DNA from: Anaeramoeba flamelloides
Taxonomy: Eukaryota; Metamonada; Anaeramoebidae
DNA length: 64,000 nt
Direction of reading: 5' to 3'
NCBI GenBank assembly: GCA_027625915.1
Contig: JANTQA010000020.1
Location: forward strand, 992,001-1,056,000
Numbering within the stretch: the first letter of the stretch is position 1; each line of letters begins with the position of its first letter. Positions 12,875 through 25,610 of the stretch are shown piece after piece. The notes beneath the pieces were generated by a model, which saw only the letters and a list, made by a program, of their open reading frames with translations, ran no database searches and was not told where the DNA came from. The translations under genes and the position numbers were made by a program.

Positions 12875-13490
12875 GGTTGTTGTCACAGGTTATTTACATC
12901 ACCCTAGATTTACTTTTAAAAGTTTGAAAGGTTTTGAAATTCAGACTTGTACTTGAAAACTCCTTAAAAGTCATTTATTTTAACAATTTTCATCCAAAAA
13001 TCTATTTGAAAATTTTTTTTTGTTTGTGTTGATTTTCTCTTTCGAGACAAGTAATTTTTTGGATCCAATTACTTCAGAAAGAAAATTCTATTTGAGAAGT
13101 GAAAGTAAAAAAATGCAAAAAATCAACAACTTCAAGTACATAAACTTCGTCCTTAAATTTCTTGTAATCATAATTTGGATAAAAATATGGGAAAAAGGAA
13201 TCTCAAAGTTGAATTTTCTGATAAAATTTCAATCCAAAGAAAAAAAATCTGATTGAATTTTCCTTTCTCATATTTTGATTGAGTTCTATAAATTTCAGAG
13301 AGAATGAGTCAAAAAATCATATTAAATTGATACAATTGAACAAATTTATGAAGAACTTTATTGAAACAATGTGTAAAAAATATCAAGTTTATATTGAATT
13401 AACTTTAAATTGTGAATATATGCATTCTCAAAGATGAAGTAATTCTAATTTCGAAATGTCATTTTTTTCTTTTTATTATTTTGCAAACAA

Positions 13491-16400
13491 ATGGAAAAAG
13501 TAAAGCACTCTCCCAACACAAACCTTTATTTTTCAAAGCACATTCACTTTAAATCAAGCTACAAAATATACTCTGATTATGACGAAGGCATAAAGCAACT
13601 ACTTTATATCGAAAATAATATCCTCTATCTGATAAATTGGATGAACGACAAAATAAAAATTAGTGAGTAAGGTTTCTATTGCATCCAATTTGATTTCTCT
13701 CTTTGAAATAAAGAATAACCCCTTTCAAAAAAACAAAACTAAAATTTCTTTTTTTTTTTTTATTGTTATTATTATTTTCTTGGTTTTCATTTAACTGGTT
13801 CAACAATTTAAAGAATCAACGATCTTCCTCCTAACTCAAAAATTATTGATGTACGTTGTTCAAAATATCTTCAAATGTTCGGTATTATCATTGAAAATAA
13901 CAATTTTTCGATCTTGAAGCTTTATCATTTGCAATCAAAACTCTTCAAAACGTTTTCTTATTCACCAAGAAAAGCCAAAAATCCCAATTTCCATTATTTG
14001 GGAATTAGGTGGTTGAATGATAATGAAGGGATTTTGATTAGTACTCAAGAAGTTATTCGTTTTAGGGTATGTAATATTTTTTCTTATTTTTAGACTTTTG
14101 AGCCTTCATTTTTGCTTTGCTCAACCAAACAAGCCTTTGAAAGATCGAACAAAATGATCTTTTAATTTTAACCTTAATTTTTGGATGTGCTTTATTAGAA
14201 TTGTAGTATAATAGTGTTAACATTCACATCACTTATAATTCTTTTTATTAATATTAAATACCGATTTTGGTTCATCTTACTTTTACTTTTTTTTATCTGC
14301 AAGGATATTTTGTGAAAAGTTATTAAGGTAATCTGAGCTTTACTTTTCAATTTCCTATAACTATTTCAAACATCAAGAAACCCAAAGCTGCAATATCCCG
14401 TCCTTGTTGTTTTTTTTTTTTTTTTATCTTTTAAGAGTCTATTTCTGATGATGAAAATGTTCTTTTTGAAATCAAACTTGTTCTTTTTTTTCATCTTTTT
14501 TGCTGGTGGGTACCTATTTCATATTAAAAGCAAAGCAACAAGTATTGTAAAATAGATCTCAGCAAACCAACAATGAAAACTAATCACATTTTTTGAAAAA
14601 CGAGCCAAAGAGTGGCAGTCAATTTCAAGTTTAAATCGGTATTACTTCAAATTTTGGAAATTGGTGTGTCAGTTTTGAAGTTTCTAAATTGGGACTTTTT
14701 GGAATCTAATAGATTTTTTTTCATTTTTTTGGATTTTTAAAAAGAATCTAACATAAGTGTTAGCGTCTACAATGTAGAAGTCTAAGATTAAAGTATATTG
14801 TTATTGAGTGTAAATGGTATTTGTGCTACATTGTTCAAATGTCTCTAAAAATTTTGATTAGTAAATTCATACTAAAAGCTGATCCAATCAATTAAAAATG
14901 ATCCCTTGTATTAGAAAAAAACCCAAAAGAATTTTAGAAAAAAAATCTACATTTAGCCACAAATTTAAAGGTTGAATTATCAATCTAAAGACTTCGAAAT
15001 GCTGAAAAGTATCTTTCTTAAATTTGTCTCAAAATGTAGATTAGTAGTTAAAAAATGTAAGATTAGTTGATAAAAAATTCAGTGATTAACCCATAGAAGA
15101 TTATTTTGGCAAATTATTTCCACACATGAAAATATATTGAAAATACAACTACCTTTTATAAAAAAGAAACAAAAACTAATCAATCTTTGGGGTTTTAATC
15201 TTATAATTATTGAGTTAATCTTTGAAATTCAAAAATTATAAAAACAGTTACTTTTGGAAGTTCTAAATCTAAATTATTAAATACTGTAATACTGTATTTT
15301 GTGTTTCTATTTTTAGATTTGGAAAAGGAATTAAAAAAATTTTTCCAAAATGAATCTTTTTTAATTGAGATCCTTAGTAAAAAATGTAATAATTTATTGT
15401 GTAATAATATTTATAATATAAATCCCATTCCAAAAATTTGGACACACCCAAAATCAAAAATAGGCAAAAAAAAACCCAATTTATTGTATTTTTCCAAACC
15501 TAATATAAAACTACATTTAAGTAACCCAGTATTAAGGTTTTTATAAGTAATTATTTTAATCCAAATAAAAGAAAAAAATATAAAACTCAAAAATAAAAAC
15601 AGGTGTGTCCAAAATAATGAAACGAGCGGAACAAAAAATGTATTGGTAAATTTGTTGAAATTTCACCAACAATTGTTGATCGATCAAATGTTAAGATACC
15701 ATCAGCCAATTGTATGTTATTTTCCAATTTAGCAAACTCAACACTAACCTTCTATCAACCATTGAAAATTTTTTTCAGATCTAAGGAAACAGATTACGTA
15801 ACTTGCAAAAAAGGAAATGAAAACAAAACAAAAAAGACAAAAAATGAAATAATAGTTTGTAAAATCAAAATTCTTTCCAAATTGAATTTAAAGTGTAGTA
15901 ATGATGTTCTTTCCACTGTAAAAGCTGTGTCCAAATTTTTGGAATCTAGTTTATTTTTTTAGGAGTCATTTTAACCATGTAGCACTCATATCATTTACAC
16001 CCAATTACAACATACTTTAATCATTCGATGAATCTATGGTGACTCTAATCCCTTGAAAAATGAATCTAACAAAACCATAAGAGGTTTTGATGATGAAATG
16101 TATTGCCTCAATATTAGGAATAAATTCGCGATAATATTAAAAAATTGTGATTGATCGAACTCTATCACGAAAAATCATAAAATCACGATAATCCACACAA
16201 TCGCAAAAAAAATGAAATTATTTCTTAAATTAAACACGACAAGAATATCACAACCCATATAAATACTTTTAAGACTTTTTTGACCTTTCATACTAACATT
16301 CTGCAAGATTTCAGTCTCTGATTTCCAATATTCTTTCAAATTTCAAAAACTTGCCGAAAGTTTTGAAAGCCCAAAAAAAAGTAAAAAATGATGTTGACAA

Positions 16401-17792
16401 AAAGATAACACAGATTGAAATTGTTTAAAATTTTTTAAAGTGATCCAAAGTTTAAAAATATTTGTTTACGTTCAAAAACCTGAAACTATTTTATATGAAA
16501 AGTACAAAAGCCAAAAGATGTTTTGAATTGTAAGTTTTTAAAAAGTTTTACTTGGCAAAAATTTTTAAATTGGGGGTTATTGGATTGATTATTAATTACT
16601 TTCAAAATTTGAAAAAATTTGAAAAAAAAAACAAAAATGTTGTTCAGTAAAAAAAGTGACAAAATTTTTGCTATTCTTGTTGTAAAAAAATTGTTTTCTT
16701 TTTTTTTTTTTTATTTTGAAGGGAGGAAATTAATTATCTCTTACAGCCGTTAGGTTGCCCAGTGTTCAAAAGAATTGAGTAAAATCTTTGATTTTTCTCT
16801 ATTCTTTCGAATTCTGGAAAAAAAAATGCCATTAGGTTTTTTTTAATTTAAAAGAATTGAGTGAAATAAAAGATTTTTCTCTATTCTTTTAAATTCTGGA
16901 AAAGCTAGACACTTGACAGCTCTCTCCACAGCATTTCACGGCTTTGTTGATATTATTATTATATCTAATATTTTTTAAATATTCTTGGCCTTTCCACCCG
17001 AAACTATTTATTATCAATTTTTCTTGAAATAGGCTAAGATTTACATTTAATAATTTTAAATTTTCTACTTTCTCAATTAATATTTTCGTTGTCTTTTTTT
17101 TTGGAAAATTTTAAATGGTCTGAAATGTGTTCAAACCCCTGAAGTTCTAATTTCTTTTTGAGTTTATATCTTCTTTTATATATTGAAATTCTGGCTTGGT
17201 CAATTTTATCTTCAGCTTTGTAAATTATTCTAGGAGAATGTGGATTGATTTGTAAAAGTTTTGTTACTTTTTTATTTATCCAAACATCAATTGAGTCAAA
17301 ATCTTTTTGATTCAGATTAACAATTACTAGTTCATAGAATAATTGGCTTATACATATTGTTTTGAACATTTGGAATTTTACATCTTTTGCTAGTTTTTTT
17401 TGGTTAAAAATCATATTTTTTATTTTTTTAAAACTTTTTTATTTTCTTGAAATTTTCTTGTAGATGTTTCTCTTTATCTAACCAGATTCCTAAATATTTA
17501 ATCTCAGATAAAGTTTTTTGATTTTAGTGTTTTATCAATCTTTGGGTTCATTCCAAATTCTTGAATAATTTTATAAATTATTATTAATTTTTGTCGATTT
17601 CTGAAATTGGTACTTCCATTATCAAAATCAAATCATTTTCAAACATCTAAACATGTTTTACAAGGTGTTTAATTTTTTCAATTAGGAAATGGCTGATAAA
17701 TCCAAATAATAAAGGAAAAAGAGTATCTCCCTGATAAACCCCTAATCCAACTTTTCTAAAATAATTTTTTATCCGTATTTTGATTTTTTTTA

Positions 17793-17834
<42 letters not shown>

Positions 17835-20800
17835 AGAGTATAGTGTATTTTATATATGACTAATAGTATCCAAACATTTTTTGATATCAATTGTAACCAC
17901 AAATAATTCTTTATTTTTATATTTATTTTTGAGTTTTTTTTATTCAAAAATTAAATTTAAAACAGCAATTCTCGTCTCTAATTTTTTTTTCAATCCGAAT
18001 TGAGAATCTGATATTAAATCCCAAGAGTCTTCGATTCCTTTAGAAACAAGTTTTTGAAAAAACCTTGCTAAAGTATTAGTAATTAATATGGGTAGACAAT
18101 TTAATTGTATTCCTTCATCTCCAACTTTGTGAATAAAAAAATTATTCCTTTTTTTGATAAAATTTATTATTTCTTCCTTTTGATTATTGATACAATAATA
18201 AAAAAGTTTGTTGAATTCTTTTCAAAAATTTAAAATACTCTTTTTTATTTTTCTTTTTTGGATCCAATTCGTAGATTTTTATTTTGTCAAAATCTTTAAC
18301 TGATTTATTTTTCTAATATTTTATTAAATCCTAGATTTTTTCTAGAGAAAAAAAATCTTTTATTTAAAAAAGATTTTTTGTATCAATTTTTTCAATTTTT
18401 TTTCTTTTCATTCTTTTATTGGACCGAATTCGATTTTTTTGGAAATTTTATAATATCGATCCAATTTTGATAAAATTTTATTTTTGGTTTTATTAGATAA
18501 AATACTATTAGAATTATAAGAATAAAAATGCCAGATCTATCAGTTTTTCAAAATATTAAATAAAGGGCTTTTATTTTAATAATAATACCAAGTCATCAAT
18601 CTCAAAAAATATCCAATAATTTTTATTCTTAGATATCTGAAATAATTCTTTTTTATACGTTTAGTCAATCATCATAATTCATTTTGAGTTTTTTTATTGA
18701 ACTAAAATTTGATTTTTATATTTGTCAAAATTAAAAATTTTCTAAAAATCCAAATAATTTTTGATATAATATAAAAACCAAAAGAAACTAAATTATCAAA
18801 GAGAGACAATAATGAATATAATCTCCAAAACTCTTAATTAACGACAATTATAACAGCACACCTCTTTAAATATCGATTTAGTTTTGAAATAATTCAAAGA
18901 TAAGAGGAATTATTACCAAATGAAGAAACACAAAAATTTTAAAATTAGAGAATAACTTGGTTTGTCTTACAAAAAAGTTCCTACTTTACTAATCAGTTCA
19001 TTAAAGAGAAGAAACTCACTCAAGCATTCATTTCTTAACAAAAATAACAAATTGTTTCCGAACAGAAGAAAACTGAATCAAAAATTTTAATCGAGGCCAA
19101 TTCATTTTTTTCACCAAAAATTAAAATTACACACAAATATTGCGATCAAAGAAATAATAATCGCATTCAGAAAATGCACTTAAACCTATAAAATAGATGT
19201 GTTTTTTTAAAATGCGGTTATTGCTTTCAAAAGTTAAATAACCAAAAAGAGGAAAGAGAAATTTTCCTTCTTATTGGTGATCGATTAAAAAAAAATCTAA
19301 ACTTTACTTGGTTTTTCTGTCCAATACAAAGATAAGAGAAGAAGAATAAAAAAAAAGAAAACAAGTTTTCCAAACGATCTTAATAATTGGTGGTAATGTG
19401 GATAGGTTGTTGTGAAAGCTTTTAAAAAGTTATCCAACCCCTTTCAGCTTTCATAGGATATATCAAAATGTTTTAACCCAAGAACATATACTTTAAAGAA
19501 CGAGTGAAGGGTTGGTTGTTTTAGAATCCTTTTTATTCAATAGCAATTTATAATACCACGGTAGATTGATAAATTATTTATTTACTGTTAGTTATTGCTG
19601 TTGTTGATCAAGGATCGGATCGATCTTTTAACCAAATCAAAAGAAAATACAATAAAACTCTATGACCTGATCTTTGATAGAATCAAGTATCTTTTTTATG
19701 TATTTTTTAAAAGAATAAACTTTTTTTCACATAATCAGTTTTTTGATAAAACAAAATTTTTCATTTTAACAATATCATTGAATTAGTCCAGAAACACATC
19801 AACTATTATATCGCGATGACTTTTTCATTGGGATATTTTGGCATTTATCACGGTTGTTAAATAATTATTGTGAATTTACCGAATATCGTAATTTTGTGAA
19901 ATTATCACGATATTATTGATTATTGCAATTTTCTGTAATTTCGCAATTTTATAAAACCAATTGCGATTTTTTAAACTTTATTGTGGATTGGAAAAGATAT
20001 TGATAAAATCTTATATTACTTGGTAACGATATGGAGTTACAGAACAACCACAAATTTAACTCAATTAAATTAAAAATATTTTGGACCGAAATAAAACAAT
20101 TTTACATCAAATTGAAGAAATTTAGGTTATAATTATTTTAAATAGTTTAAACTGATCGAAAATTTTTGAGTTTTAGTTGAGATTTACTAATATATTTATT
20201 AAAAGCGCTCTTATTAAAATAATATTTTTATTTTAAAATAAGCTTAATAAAGCTGTTTACTATTTACCCAAGAGAAATAATTGTAATATTCAATATATTT
20301 ATAATAATTTCAGGCGATAACAAGAAAAACGCATATAAGAAAATACTAAAAAAAACAAAATATTTCCTTTCAAACAATAATTAATTAATTTTTTATATCT
20401 ATATCTATATCTTTATCTGTATCTGTATCTATATAATTGTATAGATGAATGAAAATTTTAATTTTAAACAAATTAAAAGTTGGAAAATTTCTATGATCAG
20501 CGGATTTGTCTATCTAGTAAAATTTTTATTTTACATTAAATTTTTTTATTGTTTTTTTTTTAATTTGTAAATTATTATATTAATATTCTTTACCATCTTC
20601 TCTCTTTTTCTATTTATTTATTATTATATTCATTCAATTATTTATATCATCTTCAAGAATAAATTAAAATTATTATGTTTATGTAAAAAAAATATTATTA
20701 TTCCAATATCTTTTAAAAATCATCAAGGAAACAAATTAACAAAAATTGAGTTACAAAAACACATAATTTCAAATACAAATCAAAAAAGAATTAAAAATTT

Positions 20801-22553
20801 TTTAAAATTACGAAATATTATCGCTAAACAATTAAAATTAGTTCAAATTTATCAAAAGGTTTATTTGTTGCATTTAGTAAGTGAAATTAAAAGACAAAAA
20901 ATTTTTATAACCGAAATTGGTAACAATGAAACCAAATCTAATTGTTTAATACTTCCAAATTTAAATAATAATTTTTCAATTAGTGTCATTGACAATTTAT
21001 TATTAATTCATAATATTGATTATTGTCAATCAATAGTTTATGATTTTGCTTATTTGGGTAAAAAAAGGGGAATTATTACTAAAAGTTTAACTTTTGAGCA
21101 TTCAAAAAATCTTAAAAACACAAAAAAAAAAGATTATAAATGGGTATCCTCTTTATCTAAAAATAATCGAGGGAGCGAAAAGGAACTTGAACAAAAACAA
21201 GAACAAAAACAGGGGCGGGAACAGCAACAATTACCAGATTATAGTGTCTCTTGGAATTGTATATTACCTAATTTGATCTTTTTACCAAAAATTGGGTTTT
21301 TAGGGAAAATAAAAATCAACTTCAAAAGTTTTGCAAATTATTTCAAAAATAAAAATTCAATGTTTAAATTTTTCTTTCGAAGAAACAATTGTAAAAAAAT
21401 AATTCTAAGCCAATTATTTAATGAATTAAAAAATGAAACAAATCTATTGACAATTTCAAAATATTTTCATTTTATTAACAGATATTATTCTATATCACAT
21501 CAAAAAATTTATCATTTAGAAGATCAATTTCCTTCAAGTTCAGATTTTTTAAGTGATAAGCCAAATGGTAAAAAGTCATCAAATGAAGCCAATACACCAA
21601 GGGAACAATCATTACGGAGAAGAAAAACGATTTCGACTTTTCAAAATATGAATAAGCATCAAAAATACTCATCAACAGATAACATTTTATTTTTAAGCAA
21701 GCAAAGAAGTTTCCATAACAGTGATACTTACAAGAGCATACAGAAAGGGGGCAAGGGTAATAAAAAAAGAAAGAAAAAACAACTCACACTTTCAGGGTTC
21801 GATATAATCAATAGAGATGAAGTTAAACAATCCCCACTTTCTACAACTTCACTATTAGTAAGTTCTACAACTAAAAACCAAAGGAAAAAAAAGGGCAGGA
21901 AGGTGAAAAAAAACACAAAAGATAAGAAAAATAATTATAATAATATATTGAACTATAATAATAAAAATAAAATTATATTAAATAATATTCCCTTTGCAAT
22001 AATAAATCAATCCGATTTTTATAAATATGTATTTCTTCCATTACATCAACAAAATGTCTCTATAAATTATTTTTTTTCAATAATCATCGAATATATTCGA
22101 TCATTAAAATTTTATCAATTAAAAATCAGTTATCCCATTTTAAAATTCATCGTGCAAATATTATTAATAGAAAAGAAATTTGAAAAATTGACGCAATTCA
22201 TACAATCACAAGTAATCGGCGATTCTAAAAGAATTGCCTTATATTTAATCGAAATTGATACAGCTTATGAGCCGTTGCTTCTTTTATCTTGTAAAATTTT
22301 ATATCAAATGGGTTCTCATGAAAAATTAATTAATGCATTGTTTGAAAAAAATAAATTAGATTTGATTTTACAAATAATACCACTAAATAAATTAAATAAG
22401 AAATTTATAATACCTCTATTAGATATTTCTTGGGGGCGTAATAATTTTACTCAGTATGTAAATCTTTTTGAGTATTTCCAAAATGATATCCCTGAAAACC
22501 TTTCTCCAAAATATATGCAAAATTATAATAAAATACAATTAAAATACAAATAA
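13491..22553 (+). CDS. RMC1: RMC1 (Mic1 family), Mon1-Ccz1 regulator subunit
   Basis: Four exons: 13491-13666, 13814-14066, 20445-20516, 20658-22553; 798 residues. Donors GTAAGG, GTATGT and GTAAAA and AG acceptors keep phase. Matches to human RMC1/C18orf8: exon 2 YLGIRWLNDNEGILISTQEV (human ILGFCWTSSTEIVFITDQGI); exon 3 FKQIKSWKISMISGFVYL; exon 4 FSISVIDNLLLIHNIDY (FALNVVDNLVVVHHQD). The C-terminal Mic1 domain, residues about 616-798, reads NQSDFYKYVF, IIEYIRSLKFYQLKI and SQVIGDSKRIALYLIEIDTA (human QYHVLSDSKPLACLLLSLES). In animals RMC1 binds Mon1-Ccz1, the Rab7 exchange factor, on late endosomes. The N-terminal half should be a beta-propeller. A Lys/Asn/Ser-rich insertion of about 150 residues separates the two halves, so the protein is longer than the human one (657). 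The first exon is the least certain: the protein starts later than in human, and an upstream exon is possible. Confidence 0.88.
14759..16052 (+). repeat. Fam3 element, interrupted by Fam2
   Basis: The ends are inverted over about 70 bp: TCTAAGATTAAAGTATATTG...GTGTAAATGGTATTTGTGCT on the left and, reversed, GATTAAAGTATGTTG...GTGTAAATGATATGAGTGCT on the right. The reverse complement of 26639-27425 aligns along its whole length once 15421-15946 is removed, leaving about 770 bp. The partial copy at 1-270 shows the uninterrupted junction. Confidence 0.8.
15421..15946. mobile_element. Fam2: Tc1-like non-autonomous element inside Fam3
   Basis: Inverted ends CATTCCAAAAATTTGGACAC (15426) and, reversed, GATTCCAAAAATTTGGACAC (15946). 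TA flanks both sides (15419-15420 and 15947-15948), and the pre-insertion sequence is seen at 140-165. A second GGTGTGTCCAAAATAATG motif occurs internally near 15602. Frames inside (15301-15546, 15714-15962) show no transposase domain that I can recognise. Confidence 0.8.
16769..16906. repeat. Short imperfect direct duplication
   Basis: Two copies about 82 bp apart share AGAATTGAGT, TTTTTCTCTATTCTTT and AATTCTGGAAAA. A third, partly inverted, copy lies at 41927-41984. Their origin is unknown. Confidence 0.5.
16935..18400 (-). mobile_element. Non-LTR retrotransposon (LINE) fragment, RT domain
   Basis: Minus-strand translation in broken frames shows reverse transcriptase blocks in order: GDEGIQLNCLPIL...ARFFQKLV...ISDSQFGLKKK (fingers), VVTIDIKKCLDTISH (motif A), GVYQGDTLFPLLFGFI (motif B), then MFENDLILIME (motif C), and a thumb with FELVIVN-like and INPHSPRIIYKAEDKIDQAR segments (17073-17414). 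There are several stops and a (TA)n expansion at 17799-17832 between motifs A and B, so it is dead. No endonuclease domain or intact 5' end is visible. The related fragment at 39130-40560 aligns block by block. Confidence 0.85.
18421..19100 (+). repeat. Fam8 copy
   Basis: About 680 bp that aligns with 33441-34132 and, inverted, with 28840-29530. Shared landmarks are CGATTTTTTTGGAAA, TTCAAAATATTAAATAAA, ATATCTGAAATAATTCTTTT, CAAAGAGAGACAAT and GATAAGAGGAATTATTACC. The ends are weakly inverted around GACCTCGATT/AATCGAGGCC. It lies directly beside the LINE fragment, so a LINE 5' region is an alternative, but the other two copies have no LINE next to them. Confidence 0.75.
20392..20440. repeat. 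TATATC/TGTATC microsatellite
   Basis: Degenerate six-base units (TATATC, TTTATC, TGTATC) just upstream of the RMC1 exon 3 acceptor at 20443-20444. It may act as the pyrimidine-bearing stretch of the splice site. Confidence 0.7.
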
Positions 22554-23787
22554 TATAAATTATTCTCATTATGATTATGATTATTATTATTATTATTAAT
22601 ATTATTATTATTATTATGACAAATCAATAAAATTATATTCAATATAGAATTATTGTTTTAATTTTAAAATATTTAAATCGTTTCTTTTTGCTTTGTTTTT
22701 ATTTTTATTTTTTTATTTTCTTTCAATAATTTAATTTTATTTATTAAAAAAATAATAAATAATACAATGTACAGAAATCCCCAAAATATATTATCCTTAG
22801 TACCCCGGATTAACCAAAATTTTTCAAAGTCTAAAATAAAAGATTTAAAATGATATTTATGTGTTTATATATTTATTTTTTTATTTATCTTTAATACAGA
22901 TTTGAATAATAATAAAAAGACAAAATAGTTGAAAGATAAAGTAGTTATGATAGGTATTTTTTTTTTTAGTATTTGAAAAAAAAAATTTAATTATTCATTT
23001 TTTACAATTTTTTATAAATATTTTTTTTTTTTTTTTAATTGTTTAAATTAGAAATTTTATTATTAGTTTTGTAATACAAAACATAAAACACTGATTTTTT
23101 AATCATAACTTACAAATGGTGTCTTATATTTTATGATAAAGAAAATAAAGGTCTAAATATAATATATAGAAATTTCATTCATTTTTTTAGACAAAAATTT
23201 CAATAAATATTGAATTAAGAGAAATTTTTTATTCCTTTTTTTAGCCCAAGATTAAAAGTTTAATATGAATAAAATTCTTAATACTTCAATTTAAGTAATA
23301 CAGAAGAATTGATAAAACAAAAAACAATAATATAATGTCATTTCATACAGTTGAATTAGATTAATAAAAAGTTTTTTACAGGATAAATTTAAACCTCTCA
23401 ACTTAGTAAAAAGACAAATTATTCTTTAAATAACCTATGTGTGTATAAAAAATAATATTTCAAAACCAGTTAAATTTTTTTTTAAACTTTTGTTGTTTGT
23501 AAAAATTTGAAAAAAAAAAATTGTGAAAATTGAATTTTTCAATCAAATTTAATCCATATCTTGTAAAATAAGTTCTGATATATGGACTCTTATTCAAGAT
23601 ATTGTTTATTCCATGTGTAGATTTTACAAAGTCAAAAATGAAAAAATCAGTAAAAAATAAATTGAAAAAAAAAATCAATAATTGAAATGGGTCGAACTAT
23701 AACCAAATAATTTGAAATTTAAAAAAATTATTTGTTGAAAAAACAAAAAAATTTTACAATGAAAAAAAATATTAATTTTTTTTTTAA

Positions 23788-23791
<4 letters not shown>

Positions 23792-23825
<34 letters not shown>
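23792..23825. repeat. (TA)n microsatellite
   Basis: Uninterrupted TA dinucleotides. Confidence 0.9.
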
Positions 23826-23829
<4 letters not shown>

Positions 23830-25296
23830 TTTTGAATGAAATATATATATTTTTATTGAAGAGTAATCAATAGATAAAATAAATTTTCTAGAAGATGGTC
23901 AAAATATCTTTTATTATGAACAAATTATTTATTTGAGTATTTTGTGGATATTTGAGGTGTAAAGTACATCAAAATTATTCTAGGAATGAATGATATGTTT
24001 TAATCATGTAAAATGGAAATTTTTTGATCTTTAAATAAACTTTTATCTAAAAAAAAAATATATCTTTTTACTTATATTTCCATGAAAAGAAATCACATAA
24101 CCAAAAAAAAATTTTTAAATGATGAAAAATTTCTACAAATTCATTTTTTATTATATATTCCTATTTAATTTTTAATTATAAAAACCTTTTTAAAAGATAA
24201 ATTTTTATAATTTTTTTATCTTAGAATCTTTTTGTGACAGATTCAAGTGAAATTTTTTTATTTCAAAGGTAAACATGTAATTGGGGGTTCTTAAGGGTAT
24301 GTGATATGTATATAATTGATAGTTAATATATTAATTATTATTTAGAATTTTATTTTTAGATGAATTTGGGTATAAACAAAGTCAAAATTATCTATCTTTG
24401 AAATAAATTAAATCAAATTTTAAAGTATCTTTTTGTTAAAATTAGGAAAAAATTGTTATCATAATTAAAAAAATTTAGTTTTTAAAAAATCAATAAATTT
24501 TGAAAGGGTACAATTTTAGAAAATATCGATTTATCTTATTTGTTAATTAATCAAGGATTTGAAAAATAAATTGGTTTTCAAAAAAAATAGTTGTAGAATC
24601 TACTGATCTTATATTAAAAAGATTTTGAAATTATTTTTCAAATTATTAAAAAGTATTTTTTTTTTTTTTTTTTTATGTTTAAAATTTATTCTTGAAATAT
24701 TAGAAGATACCTTTGGTTAACTGTATAATTTTTATATTTTTTTAAAATGGAAATTACAATCATTAACATTATTTGGTCAAATTATCAATCAAAATAATCT
24801 GTTACAGGTAACTTAAAAATATTTAATCTAAATTTTGGATAAATATAAAATATTAACTCCATTTTTTAATCATTAGCCCATTAAAAATCAAAATTTGGAA
24901 ATAAATATTTTTAAAAATTGATGTTAGCTATTATAAAAAAAAATGATTTTAATGTTCAGTTCTATACACTAGCAATATTTCTTTTTCATCTAAAAAAAAA
25001 GTAATAAATAAATAAATAAAAAAATTGATCTATTTATTATGAAATTTAGTTTAATTAATTATAAATCAAAATAATTTCGTTAAAAAAAACATTCTTAGTT
25101 ATTTTTTTTAATCGAATTGGAATTGATTTTTTGATTTTTTAAGTAATAAAATTTTGAGTTTTTTTTTATCTTTAGTAACGTTCAAAAATAAATGAATAAT
25201 TTATTAGAAACCATTAAAGAATTGCAAATTCACTTCTTTTATTTTGTTTTCTTTTTTTTTTTTTCAAAACATTAAGGAATTGGAACTTCAGGATAA

Positions 25297-25610
25297 AAAA
25301 TATTTTTTAGTCAAACTAGTAAAGTTATAATAGATGAATAACGTGTGTTTAAAGGGTTTAAATAGATATTAGAAGAAAAATTTTATTTTTTGAAAATTTC
25401 AAAATTAAAATCATTTTTTAACTTTCTTTCACATTTTTTTCCGAAGATTATTTTGTGATAATTTTTTTGCAAAAAACAAAATATTTGAAGATCTATCTAA
25501 CTTGTAAAATTGTGTTACAATGCTGTTATTAAAAGTGTGAAAATCCTTGTTGAAAAATAATTTTGATTTCTATTTGAATTTTTTTAAATCTTCAATAGGG
25601 GATCAAAATG
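25297..25610 (+). repeat. Fam10 partial copy
   Basis: Aligns with the reverse complement of 40950-41256: TGTTTAAAGGGTTT, TAGATATTAGAAGAAAAATTTTATTTT, AATTTTCAAAATTG/AAATTTCAAAATTA and GTGTTA...TTATT follow in the same order. The GGGGCCC end is diverged here and the 3' part was not found. Confidence 0.55.

Larger units (their letters stand above)
9575..13490. other. Divergent intergenic between AMMECR1 and RMC1
   Basis: Holds a Fam4 copy (11262-11861), a perfect 23-bp inverted-end element (12456-12874) and a protein-like open stretch without a start at about 12690-12955. The rest is AT-rich with no recognised feature. Promoters of both neighbours must lie here, but I cannot place them. Confidence 0.5.
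14067..20444 (+). other. Giant RMC1 intron (6378 bp)
   Basis: Runs from GTATGT to GTATAG. It contains Fam3 (14759-16052) with Fam2 nested in it, short duplicated motifs at 16769-16906, a reverse-oriented non-LTR retrotransposon fragment (16935-18400), Fam8 (18421-19100), two regions rich in TCGCGAT/ATCACGAT motifs (16110-16250 and 19810-19990), and a TATATC-type microsatellite (20392-20440) just before the acceptor. Confidence 0.8.

Noticed and set aside
13020-13256. 78-codon plus-strand frame upstream of RMC1
   Set aside because: Considered as a first RMC1 exon, but it does not resemble the RMC1 N-terminus and has no suitable donor in phase.
15301-15962. Two ~80-codon plus-strand frames
   Set aside because: They straddle Fam3/Fam2 borders and show no transposase or other domain.
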